Source: DAOUCP01 sp034432155
GTDB lineage: Bacteria > Chloroflexota > Anaerolineae > Epilineales > Epilineaceae
Length of the DNA stretch: 64,000 bases
Direction of reading: 5' to 3'
Assembly: GCA_034432155.1 (NCBI GenBank)
Contig: DAOUCP010000098.1
Span: 14,924 to 78,923, forward strand
Position numbers and translations under genes: made by a program. Shown piece by piece: positions 17,972-26,800 of the stretch (its first letter is position 1; every line of letters begins with the position of its first letter). Below the pieces are notes generated by a model. That model was given only the letters and a program-made list of their open reading frames with translations, had not been told where the DNA came from and searched no databases.

Positions 17972-19282
17972 ATGAGTTGGCTCTCCATACCCATCACCGT
18001 CGCCAGTCTGGCGGTGTCTCTGGGCGCCTGCTGCCTTGGCCGGCCCCCGCCTGCTGCCGGCCCCAGCTCGAGGAGATCTGCGGACACGACCGCGGCAACC
18101 GCCGAGGCACGAGCAGAGGGGCGCTCCGTCTCGCCCAAAGAGAGGTCGGTCGAGGTGGCCATCGCGGCCGAAACCCAGCAGGCGGCGATGGCAGGCTGGC
18201 CGGACTTCCGCACGTACGTCCATCGGCTCGTGCGGTACCAGCGCCGCGTGCCGTACTCCGCGCTCGGTCCGGACACCTGGGACGCCATCTCGGAGGCCGA
18301 TGCAGCTACGAGCACCGACGGCCGCGTGCGCACTCTGTACTGCGACCAATGGCTGCCCGTTGCCAGCCGGGTCAACCAGTGGTGGGAACGGGAGCACCTG
18401 TGGCCCCGCTCCCTGGGCGACTTCGCCGACGAACCGTGCGACTTCGTCTTCACCGACCTCCACAATTTGTTCGCGACCGAGCCGGGCATCAACGCTGCTC
18501 GCGGGAATCTGCCCTTTGGCTATTGCACAATGCCCGATTGTGTGCCGAAGCGCTGCGCGCCCGATGGGCCCGAGAATCGGATGCGCGGCGGTGTGGATGG
18601 CGTCTGGGAAGTGTGGCCTGGCCGGCGAGGCGACGTAGCGCGAACGCTCCTGTACATGGACGTCCGATACGAAGGCGGGCTGAATGAACTCACCGGCTGC
18701 CCGGAACCGGACCTGGTCCTCACCGATGACCGCTCGCTCATCGTGTCCACGTCCCGTAGGACGGCATACATGGGGTTGTTGAGCGATCTCGTAGCTTGGC
18801 ATTGGGAGGACCCGGTGGACGATGCCGAGCGCCGCCGCAATGACGTCATCGAGCGTCACCAGGGGAACCGCAACCCCTTCGTCGACCATCCGGATTGGGT
18901 CCGCCGGGTATTCCCACCCACCTTGGGCCCGGGGACGCCGAGAGCCGCGAGCCCCGGTGGCGCCGCGGAGGACAGGGTGCCCCCCGACGCCTGGGGCGCA
19001 CCGGCCGATGGCTTGCCAAGCGGCTCCCGGGACGCGGCCACGGACAGCATGGCCGTGGAAGCTGGCCTCGCCCGGCCGGTGCCTTTGCTCGGGACAGCCT
19101 TTCCCGAGCCTATGGCAGCTGCAAGCGGGAGCCCCAACCGTGGGCACCAGACCTGTGAGGGCTACCGCCCGTGTCAGGAGTTCGCAACGCAGGATGAGGC
19201 GCAGGCGTACTTCGAGGCGTGCGGCCGACCCAACCGCATGGACGGCGACGGAGACGGCCGCGCCTGCGAGAACTTGCCGTAA
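17972..19282 (+). CDS. Secreted endonuclease I-type nuclease with C-terminal Excalibur domain
   Basis: A 436-residue protein. The N-terminal signal ends LAVSLGAC, a plausible lipobox, suggesting a lipoprotein. The catalytic domain holds WWEREHLWPRSLG, FTDLHNLFATEPGINAARGN and LPFGY, matching the His-metal finger of endonuclease I (EndA/Vvn) enzymes; VARTLLYMDVRY and GNRNPFVDHPDWV follow. After a Pro/Ala-rich linker comes CEGYRPCQEF ... MDGDGDGRACENLP, an Excalibur calcium-binding domain. It should degrade extracellular DNA or RNA. ATG 17972 was chosen because the signal peptide follows directly; the upstream frame is unlike protein. Confidence 0.85.
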   Translation: MSWLSIPITVASLAVSLGACCLGRPPPAAGPSSRRSADTTAATAEARAEGRSVSPKERSVEVAIAAETQQAAMAGWPDFRTYVHRLVRYQRRVPYSALGPDTWDAISEADAATSTDGRVRTLYCDQWLPVASRVNQWWEREHLWPRSLGDFADEPCDFVFTDLHNLFATEPGINAARGNLPFGYCTMPDCVPKRCAPDGPENRMRGGVDGVWEVWPGRRGDVARTLLYMDVRYEGGLNELTGCPEPDLVLTDDRSLIVSTSRRTAYMGLLSDLVAWHWEDPVDDAERRRNDVIERHQGNRNPFVDHPDWVRRVFPPTLGPGTPRAASPGGAAEDRVPPDAWGAPADGLPSGSRDAATDSMAVEAGLARPVPLLGTAFPEPMAAASGSPNRGHQTCEGYRPCQEFATQDEAQAYFEACGRPNRMDGDGDGRACENLP

Positions 19283-19911
19283 GCGCACTGGCGCGGCTGT
19301 GGCCAGGCGTCCTTGGGCGTCCCAGGCAGCTATGGCGCCGCTCGCGTCGGCAGCACCAGCTCCGACGCAAGAAGCACTGCGGGCGCGCCGTCCACGAAGT
19401 CGCCGGCCGGCATGCCGGTGCCGAACGCCTTGATCTGGTCGTTGGGGCGCTTGAAGCCCACGAACACAAACCAGCTGTTCTTGCGGAAAACGAGGTGGTT
19501 TGCCTCCACCTCGTCGATCCGCCACTCCTTCAGGCGGGTGGGCCACACCTCCGACGCCGCTCGGATCAGGCCGCCGCGCCGTGGCTTGTGAAGAGAGCGG
19601 GCGATGGGAGAAGCGCCGCATCTCGCCGAATACTCCCTCGGCGCTGCGCAGCGGTCAGCCGCAGCTGTGCGTCTCCAATGGCAGTCGCGCCACCACGTCG
19701 GTTTCGCTCCTCAGGAAGGCAATCCGGCGCGACCAGCAGGGCTCGGGGGTTGCTCGCGCCTTCTGGCGTGAGGGTGGCTTGCGCCACTGTTTCCAAAGCA
19801 GTCTGGCAACGACACCGTGCAAGAAAACTGGCGTCGGTCCACCCGGAACGCCACATTCTAAGTTGTATGCCAACCAGCGAACCAATCAGTGACCACAGGA
19901 AGGATATGCAC
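19283..19911. other. Region with a possible minus-strand coding fragment
   Basis: The minus strand 19330-19548 reads a 72-residue protein-like stretch (EVEANHLVFRKNSWFVFVGF ... RPNDQIKAFGTGMPAGDFVD). It has a GTG start and only a weak ribosome site, and looks like the tail of a larger lost gene. No family recognised. Nothing firm in the remainder. Confidence 0.35.
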
Positions 19912-20238
19912 TCAATGTCCAATGACACTATCGATCCACTTGATGTAATCAGGCGATCCGCGTCCAACAAGTAGCTCAAGAATCTCAGGTGTCGTATATG
20001 CGTGATGCCTGCTTATGAAAGCCTGAAGAGCCTCGTAGTGATCTGCGCGTGTCTTGATCAATAGCAAGTACTCTGGCTCTATGCACATCTCACCCTGCCA
20101 CATATAGATGCTCCGTATGGGGATGAGTTGTACACAGGCAGCCAGTCGCTCTGTGATGATCTTCTTTGCTAGCTCGATGGCGGTCTCCTCGTTCGAAGTC
20201 GTTGTCAAGACAACAGAGTACTCCATCTTCGGCTCCAT
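19912..20238 (-). CDS. cutA: CutA1-family divalent-cation tolerance protein
   Basis: A 108-residue protein with the CutA1 pattern: YSVVLTTTSNEETAIELAKK, IITERLAACVQLIPIRSIYMW, then QGEMCIEPEYLLLIKTRADHYEAL and a C-terminal YIKWIDSVIG. CutA1 forms a trimer and is linked to copper and other divalent metal tolerance, though its role is poorly defined. ATG 20238 was chosen because GGAGGTGATC precedes it; the open frame runs further up without such a site. The gene is richer in A and T than its surroundings, which may mean it was acquired. Confidence 0.88.
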   Translation of the reverse strand: MEPKMEYSVVLTTTSNEETAIELAKKIITERLAACVQLIPIRSIYMWQGEMCIEPEYLLLIKTRADHYEALQAFISRHHAYTTPEILELLVGRGSPDYIKWIDSVIGH

Positions 20239-21598
20239 GATCACCTCCGCGGATTCATGCCAATCGGTAGAGGCACTATGATTGTCGGAGAACTTTATAC
20301 CCTCGAGAACCATGGTGCCACCGTCGAGTGATAATGACAAGAAGGAGGAGGTAGCGTCATCAATGTATCGCCTAAGCACCTGTCGCGCAAGCCCTCGATG
20401 GTGATGAGGGAGGGTTTCTCATGCCCGGGGCGGCCAGTCGTCCGTGTCACGCACGGCCGCGGCTGCGCCCTTGCGGACCCTGGGCCCGGTGTCCGCCTCG
20501 TTCTTAGGCGGCAGAGCAGCCAGTGCCTATGCCGTCGCCAGGGTTCGTTCAGCCCGCGAAGACGGGCGACGGCGGCCCTCGAGCGGTCGGCTGTCATTCG
20601 GTCCGATACGTCAGCGTGGTGTTAGTGGGATCGCCCGGCCAGTCGCGAGGGCCCGCAACCTTCTGGGCCGTGTTTGTCAAGCTGGCGTAAATGCGAGTGC
20701 GCTCCCCTTCGGGTATGTGGCTAGCGGATGGGCGCCAAGGTGAACCGCGCGGATGCTTCTGGACGCCGTGAGCACAAGACGAGCGGATTGACAGGGTCGC
20801 AAGCGCCCGCGCGCATTGGATGGTCCATCGCCTTGGCACTATGGCTGCCACGACTCCACCAGCTGTGGCTAGCTGCCGGCGGTGACGGCGCGACGATGGC
20901 GGCCATGGCAACGCCGCCGACGTCTGCTGCCGCCGGGTGCATGGGGAGACCTAGCGCAACGCAGCATGCCGACCAGCAAGGATCGGTAGCCCCGAGCCGA
21001 TCATGAGATCCTCGGACGGCGGAATCGGAAGGCACCGGTTGACCGATCGCCGGAGGGCCTACGGCCAGCCAGCCGACCAGCGGAGGGTCTCCAGCCCGCC
21101 AGCGATTCGAGGGCACACAGCGTACACGTACTTGGCGGGGGTGGACGGGGCGTGGCCGAAGCCGTCTCCCGCCGTTGGACTCCTATCCACGACAACGGGC
21201 GGCGTGGTCGCGGGTCAAGGCTCCTCGGACCAGGCGTATCCCCCGCGTCGCGCAGCCGATTCGGGCCCAGTTCGCCACGCCGGACTCAGACCGCAACCAC
21301 AAGCCCCGTTCGCCGGCTCAAACTTGTGCGAGCACTAGTGTTGGCGCTGCAACGCCGCACCGCGGTTCAGCGGCGACCGCTGCATCCCCGATGCGGGTCG
21401 TCGCGTCCGAGTCGCCGGTGGCGGCGTGCTGGTCCGCATGCCGAGCTCGCTGCCCGCGCGCATTGAGGCTACCTTAGCTGGCGGGGTCCCCCAAAGGCAA
21501 GGCCTGCGCGCGACGCCAAGGCAACCCAGAAGCTGCAGGCAAGCCCGGTCAGACTCGCGCCGCGAGGGTGCCGGCTCGAGATTGCGGCGGCGGCAGTC
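20239..21598. other. Eroded region without an intact gene
   Basis: Apart from the IS256 end at 20670-20745 no feature is supported. Minus-strand frames between 20594 and 21200 and plus-strand frames after 21150 have repetitive Arg/Ala/Pro composition. I looked here for lasso-peptide B1 and B2 genes and found none. Confidence 0.45.
20670..20745 (-). mobile_element. Solo IS256-type end, second copy
   Basis: Positions 20670-20745 align with 8814-8889 (both 76 bases, roughly a dozen differences). They share GTGTYTGTCAAG, GCTCCCCTTCGGGTATG and the transposase stop codon; both frames end with the residues APIR. Only the tip of the element survives here. Confidence 0.7.
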
Positions 21599-21784
21599 TC
21601 ACGGCGACCGGTAGCCACTGCCCGGGCCGCTCTCGAACGTGCCCGGCGAGGGTGCCAGGGTAACATCCAAGAGCGTGCCGTACCTGCGCAAGACCGGCGC
21701 TCTGTATCGCTTCTTGCCGTGGCTTCCGCTTTTCGGGTTACCGTGGGCGCTCGGAACCTGAATCTTGCCCTCGTTGTGCCTCAA
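21599..21784 (-). CDS. Candidate lasso peptide precursor
   Basis: A small gene just behind the cyclase. The leader contains YRAPVLRRYGTLLDVT, an exact fit to the YxxPxLxxxGx5T signature bound by lasso RRE (B1) proteins. Thr at -2 then Leu at -1 sets the cleavage point, leaving the 18-residue core APSPGTFESGPGSGYRSP. Glu8 (codon 21632-21634) would close an 8-residue ring with the Ala1 amine, within the 7-9 range of known lasso peptides; Ala1 has precedent in paeninodin. The start is uncertain: TTG 21784, after GGTGGTGGGAG, gives 61 residues; GTG 21841 gives 80. The Cys-free core would make a class II lasso peptide. Recognition is from motif and neighbour only. Confidence 0.75.
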   Translation of the reverse strand: MRHNEGKIQVPSAHGNPKSGSHGKKRYRAPVLRRYGTLLDVTLAPSPGTFESGPGSGYRSP

Positions 21785-21841
21785 CTCCAGACTCCCACCA
21801 CCTAACTCGTCCCGTGGTCGCACCGCCGCATCCGTTAGCAC

Positions 21842-23710
21842 TTACCAGTGGCGGCGCAGCCACAGCTCCAAGCAGCAGCACAGCCAGAACCAATGCTCCG
21901 TTCGACGAGTGAGTGTACCATCTGCCAGCGCGGCCGCCAAGTAGTCGGGCCGAATCATCGACCGCGCCACAATCTGCGGCTCCGTCATGAGGGCCTCCAC
22001 TGCCGCCCGTTCCCTCTCCATTCCGCGCTGAAAGAGCGGCAGAAAGCTGGTGCGCTCCCGCCTGGCCAGTACCGCCTCGGGGAGCCATCCCTTAAGAGCT
22101 TGCCGATGCAACCAGCGGTCCCAGCCAGGTCGGGCTAGTTGATCGGCCGGCAAAGCCATCATGAACTCGACCAGTCGCCGGTCCCAGTACGGCATGACCA
22201 GCTCCAGGCCGTGCCGGTTGTAAGCCTTGCGTGTCGCCGCAACACCGGCGGCGAACCAGCCATGCATCAGGCTGCGATAGCGCGGCCACTGGCCCGGTCG
22301 CGGAAAGTCGTTCCAACGCTGGCGGGCCTCGATCCGCTCCACCAAACGCGTCCGCCGAACGAAATCAGGGTGGAGGGCAGGGTTCTGCGGCGCTGCCGGC
22401 CGCGGCCGCAAGCGCCGGTAAGCCCTGGCCGCCCGCCGCGGGATCAGCGGCCGTAGTCCGCAGTCCAGCATGTCGCGCTGCCAGCGGACGGCGCCCCTGT
22501 GGTCCCAGAGCAGCCGCGCGAGCGCGCCGAGGCGGCCCTCGCGGACCATGTCGAGGGCCCAGTAGGCGCCGCCTGTGAACAGGACGTCGCCGTAATAGCC
22601 GGCCAAGAGGACGCGGCAGCCAGCTGCCTCGGCGGCTTCCATGACCGCCTCCGGCAGCCATGCGTAGGGATCCCGCAGGACAGTGGCGCGCTCGACGGGC
22701 CATGCCTCCAGGTTGCGCAAGGTCCAGCGATCGTCGCACGGGATGTACGTTGCCGCGATCTCACTCCGCTTCACGACCGGTTCGATGTAGCGACGCTCGT
22801 CGCAGCTCACAAGCTCATCAAACACGTAGGAAAAGGAGCAGAGCTGCGGCTGGTCGAGCCCGGACTGGGGGAGAAGGGCCGCGGTCAGCGCGGCAAGGGC
22901 CGTGGAATCCAGGCCGCCACTCAGCGAAACGCCGACCGGGCCGATGGTGCGAAGTCGGCAGCGAATTGCCCCCGCCAGCAGGACACTGTAATGCTCGGCG
23001 TAGTCCTGGTCGCTGCGATAGCGAATGCGCTGCTCCGGATTCACGTCCCAGTATCGCCACTTGCGCACGCCGTTGGCCGTGATGGCGAGGCAATGCGCTG
23101 GCGGCAGGAAGCAGATACCTTGGTAGAACGTCGCCTCGTGCTCTTCGCCGACGACCGCCAGCATGTCCGCCACCGACTCCTCGTTCAGTCTGGGCTGGAC
23201 AGCCGGGTGAGCCAGAAGCTGGTCGATTTCGGAAGCGACGAGAACGAGTCTGCCCTGCACACAGTAGCACAGATCGCGGACGCCCAGGGGGTCGCGAGTC
23301 ACGAACAGCTGGCGCTGCCGGCGATCCCAGATGGCCACGGCGAAGTCGCCGAGTAGCCTCTCGACACAAGCCGTTCCCCACTTGCGGTAGGCCCAGAGAA
23401 TGAGCTGGGCATCGGTTGGGGACCGGTCCTGCTGGATCCAATCGCCCAGGCTTGCCAGGAGTTCGGTTCGATTGTCGAGCCGCGCGTCGCACACCAGAGC
23501 GCACTGGGCCGGACCGTCGAAGAGAGGCTGCCTCTCGCCGACCTCTTCGGGAGTGAGCCAGAAGTGCTGATGAGCCAACGCCACGCCATCACCGAGCCAC
23601 ACTTCCTGGCCGTCGGGGCCACGATGGCGACTGGCAGCCAGTATGTGCTCCACTACGGCCCGCTCGACAGGCGCACCATCGAGGTGGACCACTGCCAGGA
23701 TGCCGCTCAT
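21842..23710 (-). CDS. Lasso peptide macrolactam synthetase (asparagine synthetase-like)
   Basis: A 622-residue asparagine synthetase B-family protein. The N-terminal glutamine-amidotransferase fold begins MSGILAVVHL, with Ser at the position of the catalytic Cys2, so it cannot hydrolyse glutamine. SRHRGPDG and LLGDFAVAIWD are kept. The synthetase half has the ATP PP-loop SLSGGLDSTALAAL and the later LELVMPYWDRRLVEFM. Loss of the nucleophile is expected in lasso cyclases, which adenylate an Asp or Glu side chain and form the ring amide. The stop at 21842 is followed at once by the precursor gene. The gene could instead modify another substrate, but the neighbouring precursor supports the lasso role. 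Confidence 0.82.
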   Translation of the reverse strand: MSGILAVVHLDGAPVERAVVEHILAASRHRGPDGQEVWLGDGVALAHQHFWLTPEEVGERQPLFDGPAQCALVCDARLDNRTELLASLGDWIQQDRSPTDAQLILWAYRKWGTACVERLLGDFAVAIWDRRQRQLFVTRDPLGVRDLCYCVQGRLVLVASEIDQLLAHPAVQPRLNEESVADMLAVVGEEHEATFYQGICFLPPAHCLAITANGVRKWRYWDVNPEQRIRYRSDQDYAEHYSVLLAGAIRCRLRTIGPVGVSLSGGLDSTALAALTAALLPQSGLDQPQLCSFSYVFDELVSCDERRYIEPVVKRSEIAATYIPCDDRWTLRNLEAWPVERATVLRDPYAWLPEAVMEAAEAAGCRVLLAGYYGDVLFTGGAYWALDMVREGRLGALARLLWDHRGAVRWQRDMLDCGLRPLIPRRAARAYRRLRPRPAAPQNPALHPDFVRRTRLVERIEARQRWNDFPRPGQWPRYRSLMHGWFAAGVAATRKAYNRHGLELVMPYWDRRLVEFMMALPADQLARPGWDRWLHRQALKGWLPEAVLARRERTSFLPLFQRGMERERAAVEALMTEPQIVARSMIRPDYLAAALADGTLTRRTEHWFWLCCCLELWLRRHW

Positions 23711-23836
23711 GGCGAAGGTCGCGCCCTATCGATCGAGTGCCGCTCTTGGTGGGCGCCGCTCAGGAGTACCAGGCCCCCGCTGAGTGGCCGCTCTCGGCTC
23801 AGGCGGTGGCTGTCGCCACCAGGGCATGGACCTGGC

Positions 23837-26800
23837 TTAGGGACGCCCCGGTTCCACCACCAGAGCTGGATCGCCCAGGAGCGTCCAGCCCATTTGGACG
23901 TCGATCAGGCCGGGCAGCTCACGCGCCAGCTCCCGCTTGGCGTCGCGAATGGCCGCTCCGATAGTCATGCCAGGTCGGGCCAGCTTCGGCATCAGGCGCA
24001 CCGCCAACGCTCGCTCGGCCGACTCGGTGGCGAGCGATGTCGGGCCCATCGTGGCCACGGCAGCGTTGGTGCCCCCCAGCAACAGAAGGTCGTTCAGGGT
24101 GTCGAACTTTGGCTGGAGATAGTAGGTATTGTAGCATCCCCACTGAGTGACGACGGTCGGCTTGCCGAAGTTTGTAAGCAACTTCGCTTGTTCACTTGTC
24201 AGCAGGTAGTTGAATGACCAGACAGCGGAACTCGAGTGCCCCACGTAGTTGGTGAGTGCCATTCCGCTATTGACGGATTCCTGCAGTGCTGTCTGGGCCT
24301 GCGACACAGTCAGTTCGTCGAGATGGACCCGCTGGCAGGTCCAGTCCTCGGGCAGCCCTGCCCTCATGATCTCGCTCGTGTCCCTGAAGGACCGATCGGC
24401 AGCGAACACGGCCCGCCGACGGTAGGTCTTGGTCTCATACGCCCGCATCTTCTCAACCAGGTTGGCCAGTTCGGCCGAGGTGCGCACTGGCAGGCGTCCA
24501 ACGGCCAAGTCCGGCACACCATCGTCGTCCACGTCGGCGTACCATGGGTCGGCCGGCAAGAACAGGGTCCTGTCACTCGGGACGAAGGGGGTCGGGAGGA
24601 AGCTGATGCCGCCGTGGCCGGGAGTCCCCAAGTAGTCGTACGTGTCATCTCCAACCAAAAGGACGTATTCGGTCCCCATGTTGCGCGAGGCATAGCGAAT
24701 GTAGTCTCGCAACGGCTCCGGACCGAAAATGCCATCTCCGAACTGATTGTATACGTCGCGCACGTCGACGATCTTGACGGTAAAGCCCTGTGCCTGGCGC
24801 GCCGCCACCAAAGGCGCCAAGCCGTCAATGAAGTCAGGATGGCTGACGATCAGGTACTGCGCCACCCCGGACGTGAGGTCGACGATGGGCCGTACGGAGT
24901 TGATCCGCGGGGCGAGAAACCCCGGTCCGGAAGCGAGCACGTAGCTGGCCCGATCCGGACTGCCGCGAAACGTCACGCTGTACGAACCGCCGGCTGCGGC
25001 CACGGTAGGGGAAGCCAGGAACGTCGGCTGGCCGTCCACCAGGCGATAGACGGCGACATCTGGGCTCGGCAAGTTCGTGACGCGGAATGCCGAACCGACG
25101 CCGGTGAACATCAAACGGCCATCGCGGGCGACAAACGCCCGCGGATAGGTGAGGCTGTACCGATCCAACGCCAGCATGTCCCACTTGGCGCCGCGATCGG
25201 CCGGCAGTGCGATGGCCATCGTGTTGGTGCCGTCGTGGACCAAACCGCGGGGCAGGGTGACCTCCACCACCTCCACCTCGAAGGCGTCGAACACGACGTC
25301 GGCCACTGGCGTGCCATTGAGCGCGATCTGCACGTGATGGTCGGGCCCAGGCAGCATATCGCTGAGCCCCCACAACTCGACTCTGAGGACAGGCGGCTCG
25401 CCTTCGGGCACCAGGTGGTCCACTTCAATGGTGAAGCCGTCCCACGTCTTCGGTTGGCGATAAACCAGCAGCATCGTGTCGTACCATGGGTCGCCATTCG
25501 GCGACACATCGGCGTAGTCGCGGTCACGGTTGACCTGGGATGTCTCCAGGTAATACGTCGGAATTGTGACGCTGCGGCCAGGCTTCGCGGCGTCGCGGTC
25601 CATCCGCTTCGCTCCCGGTCCGGCCACCTCGAGGCGGTACACGTTTGTATGGCTGTACAGCGTGTTCAGCCGGACACCGTAAAACTCCAGGAAGCTCCCA
25701 GGCCCCATCAACTCTGGGCCGCCGAACCGAAGGGGCACCGGCCGGCCGCGATTGCTCAAGGCCAAAAGCGATCGGGGTACCCCGGTGAGATCCAACCCGG
25801 CGGCCTGCAGCATCTCGTTGGTCACGCGGTACACGCCGTCCGTTTCCACCAAGAACTCGCATGCCGGATAGCCCAGAAGTCCGCTCACCGCTTTGCGTGC
25901 CACCGTCACGGCCGCCAGGCGGCGCCGCTCAACCGCTGCACGTTGCAGCGACTTTCGTTCGTGCTCAGCCCACACTGCTGACCAGTTTGTCGGCTCGATC
26001 CACAGGCGCCCGCCATAGGTTTGGCCTAGGGCAAATGGGCCGTGTAGGCGCGTGCGGCCCTGCGTGTCGACGTCTTCCAAATAGAAGATCTCTCCGGCCA
26101 CGCCGGCGACGCGGAACGAGTACTCTTGGGGCACCGCGGAGTTCACCACCTTCGATGGAATGATCTCCGCGTTCAGTCTCCGCGGTTGCCGATTGGCTTC
26201 GACGTACAGATTGAAACCAGCGTTGAGCTCCTCCGTTGCTGTCTGCCAGTCAAAGCGAACATGCCCGTCCTCACGGCTGGCTTGGAAGAACGCCAATGTG
26301 ACCGGTGCCGTCACCGACACGCTCCCGCAGTTGTTGGCTCGGTTGGGCTCTTCCTGTTTGGCCTGCGGCGTCGGCGCCACGCAGGCCGTGTTCTGCAAAA
26401 CGCCGGTGCCCGGGTCGTCCGGATGCAGGCGCACCCAGATGCGGAAGGTGATGCTGTTGCCGCTGCCCACCCCCAGGGCCGCTATCTCGCACGTGACCAG
26501 GCCGCCATACGTTGTGCCCGGCGTTCCGCTGTACGTACAGCCTGCGGGCAGTGCGTGATCCGGATCGACGGTGAGGTTAGCGGGAAGACCGTCGGTGACC
26601 AGAGCCGCCGGCTGGCCGGGAGACGTGGAGGTCAGGCTGTCGGGTCCGTAGTTCGTGACGGTGATGTCGTAGTAAAACGGCAACGGCACACACGGGCCGC
26701 TGCTGCAATCCCACTGGACACTCGTGACACTGGACGTTTTGGTCGTGGCCAGGTCGACGAGATCATGGTGGTTGCCGAAGTTGTAGGCCGAGTAGGTCCC

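Noticed and set aside
21000..21590. Possible lasso B2-like protein fragment (RRLKLVRALVLALQRR on the plus strand)
   Set aside because: Only a short hydrophobic/basic resemblance; the catalytic Cys/His/Asp pattern of B2 peptidases is absent.
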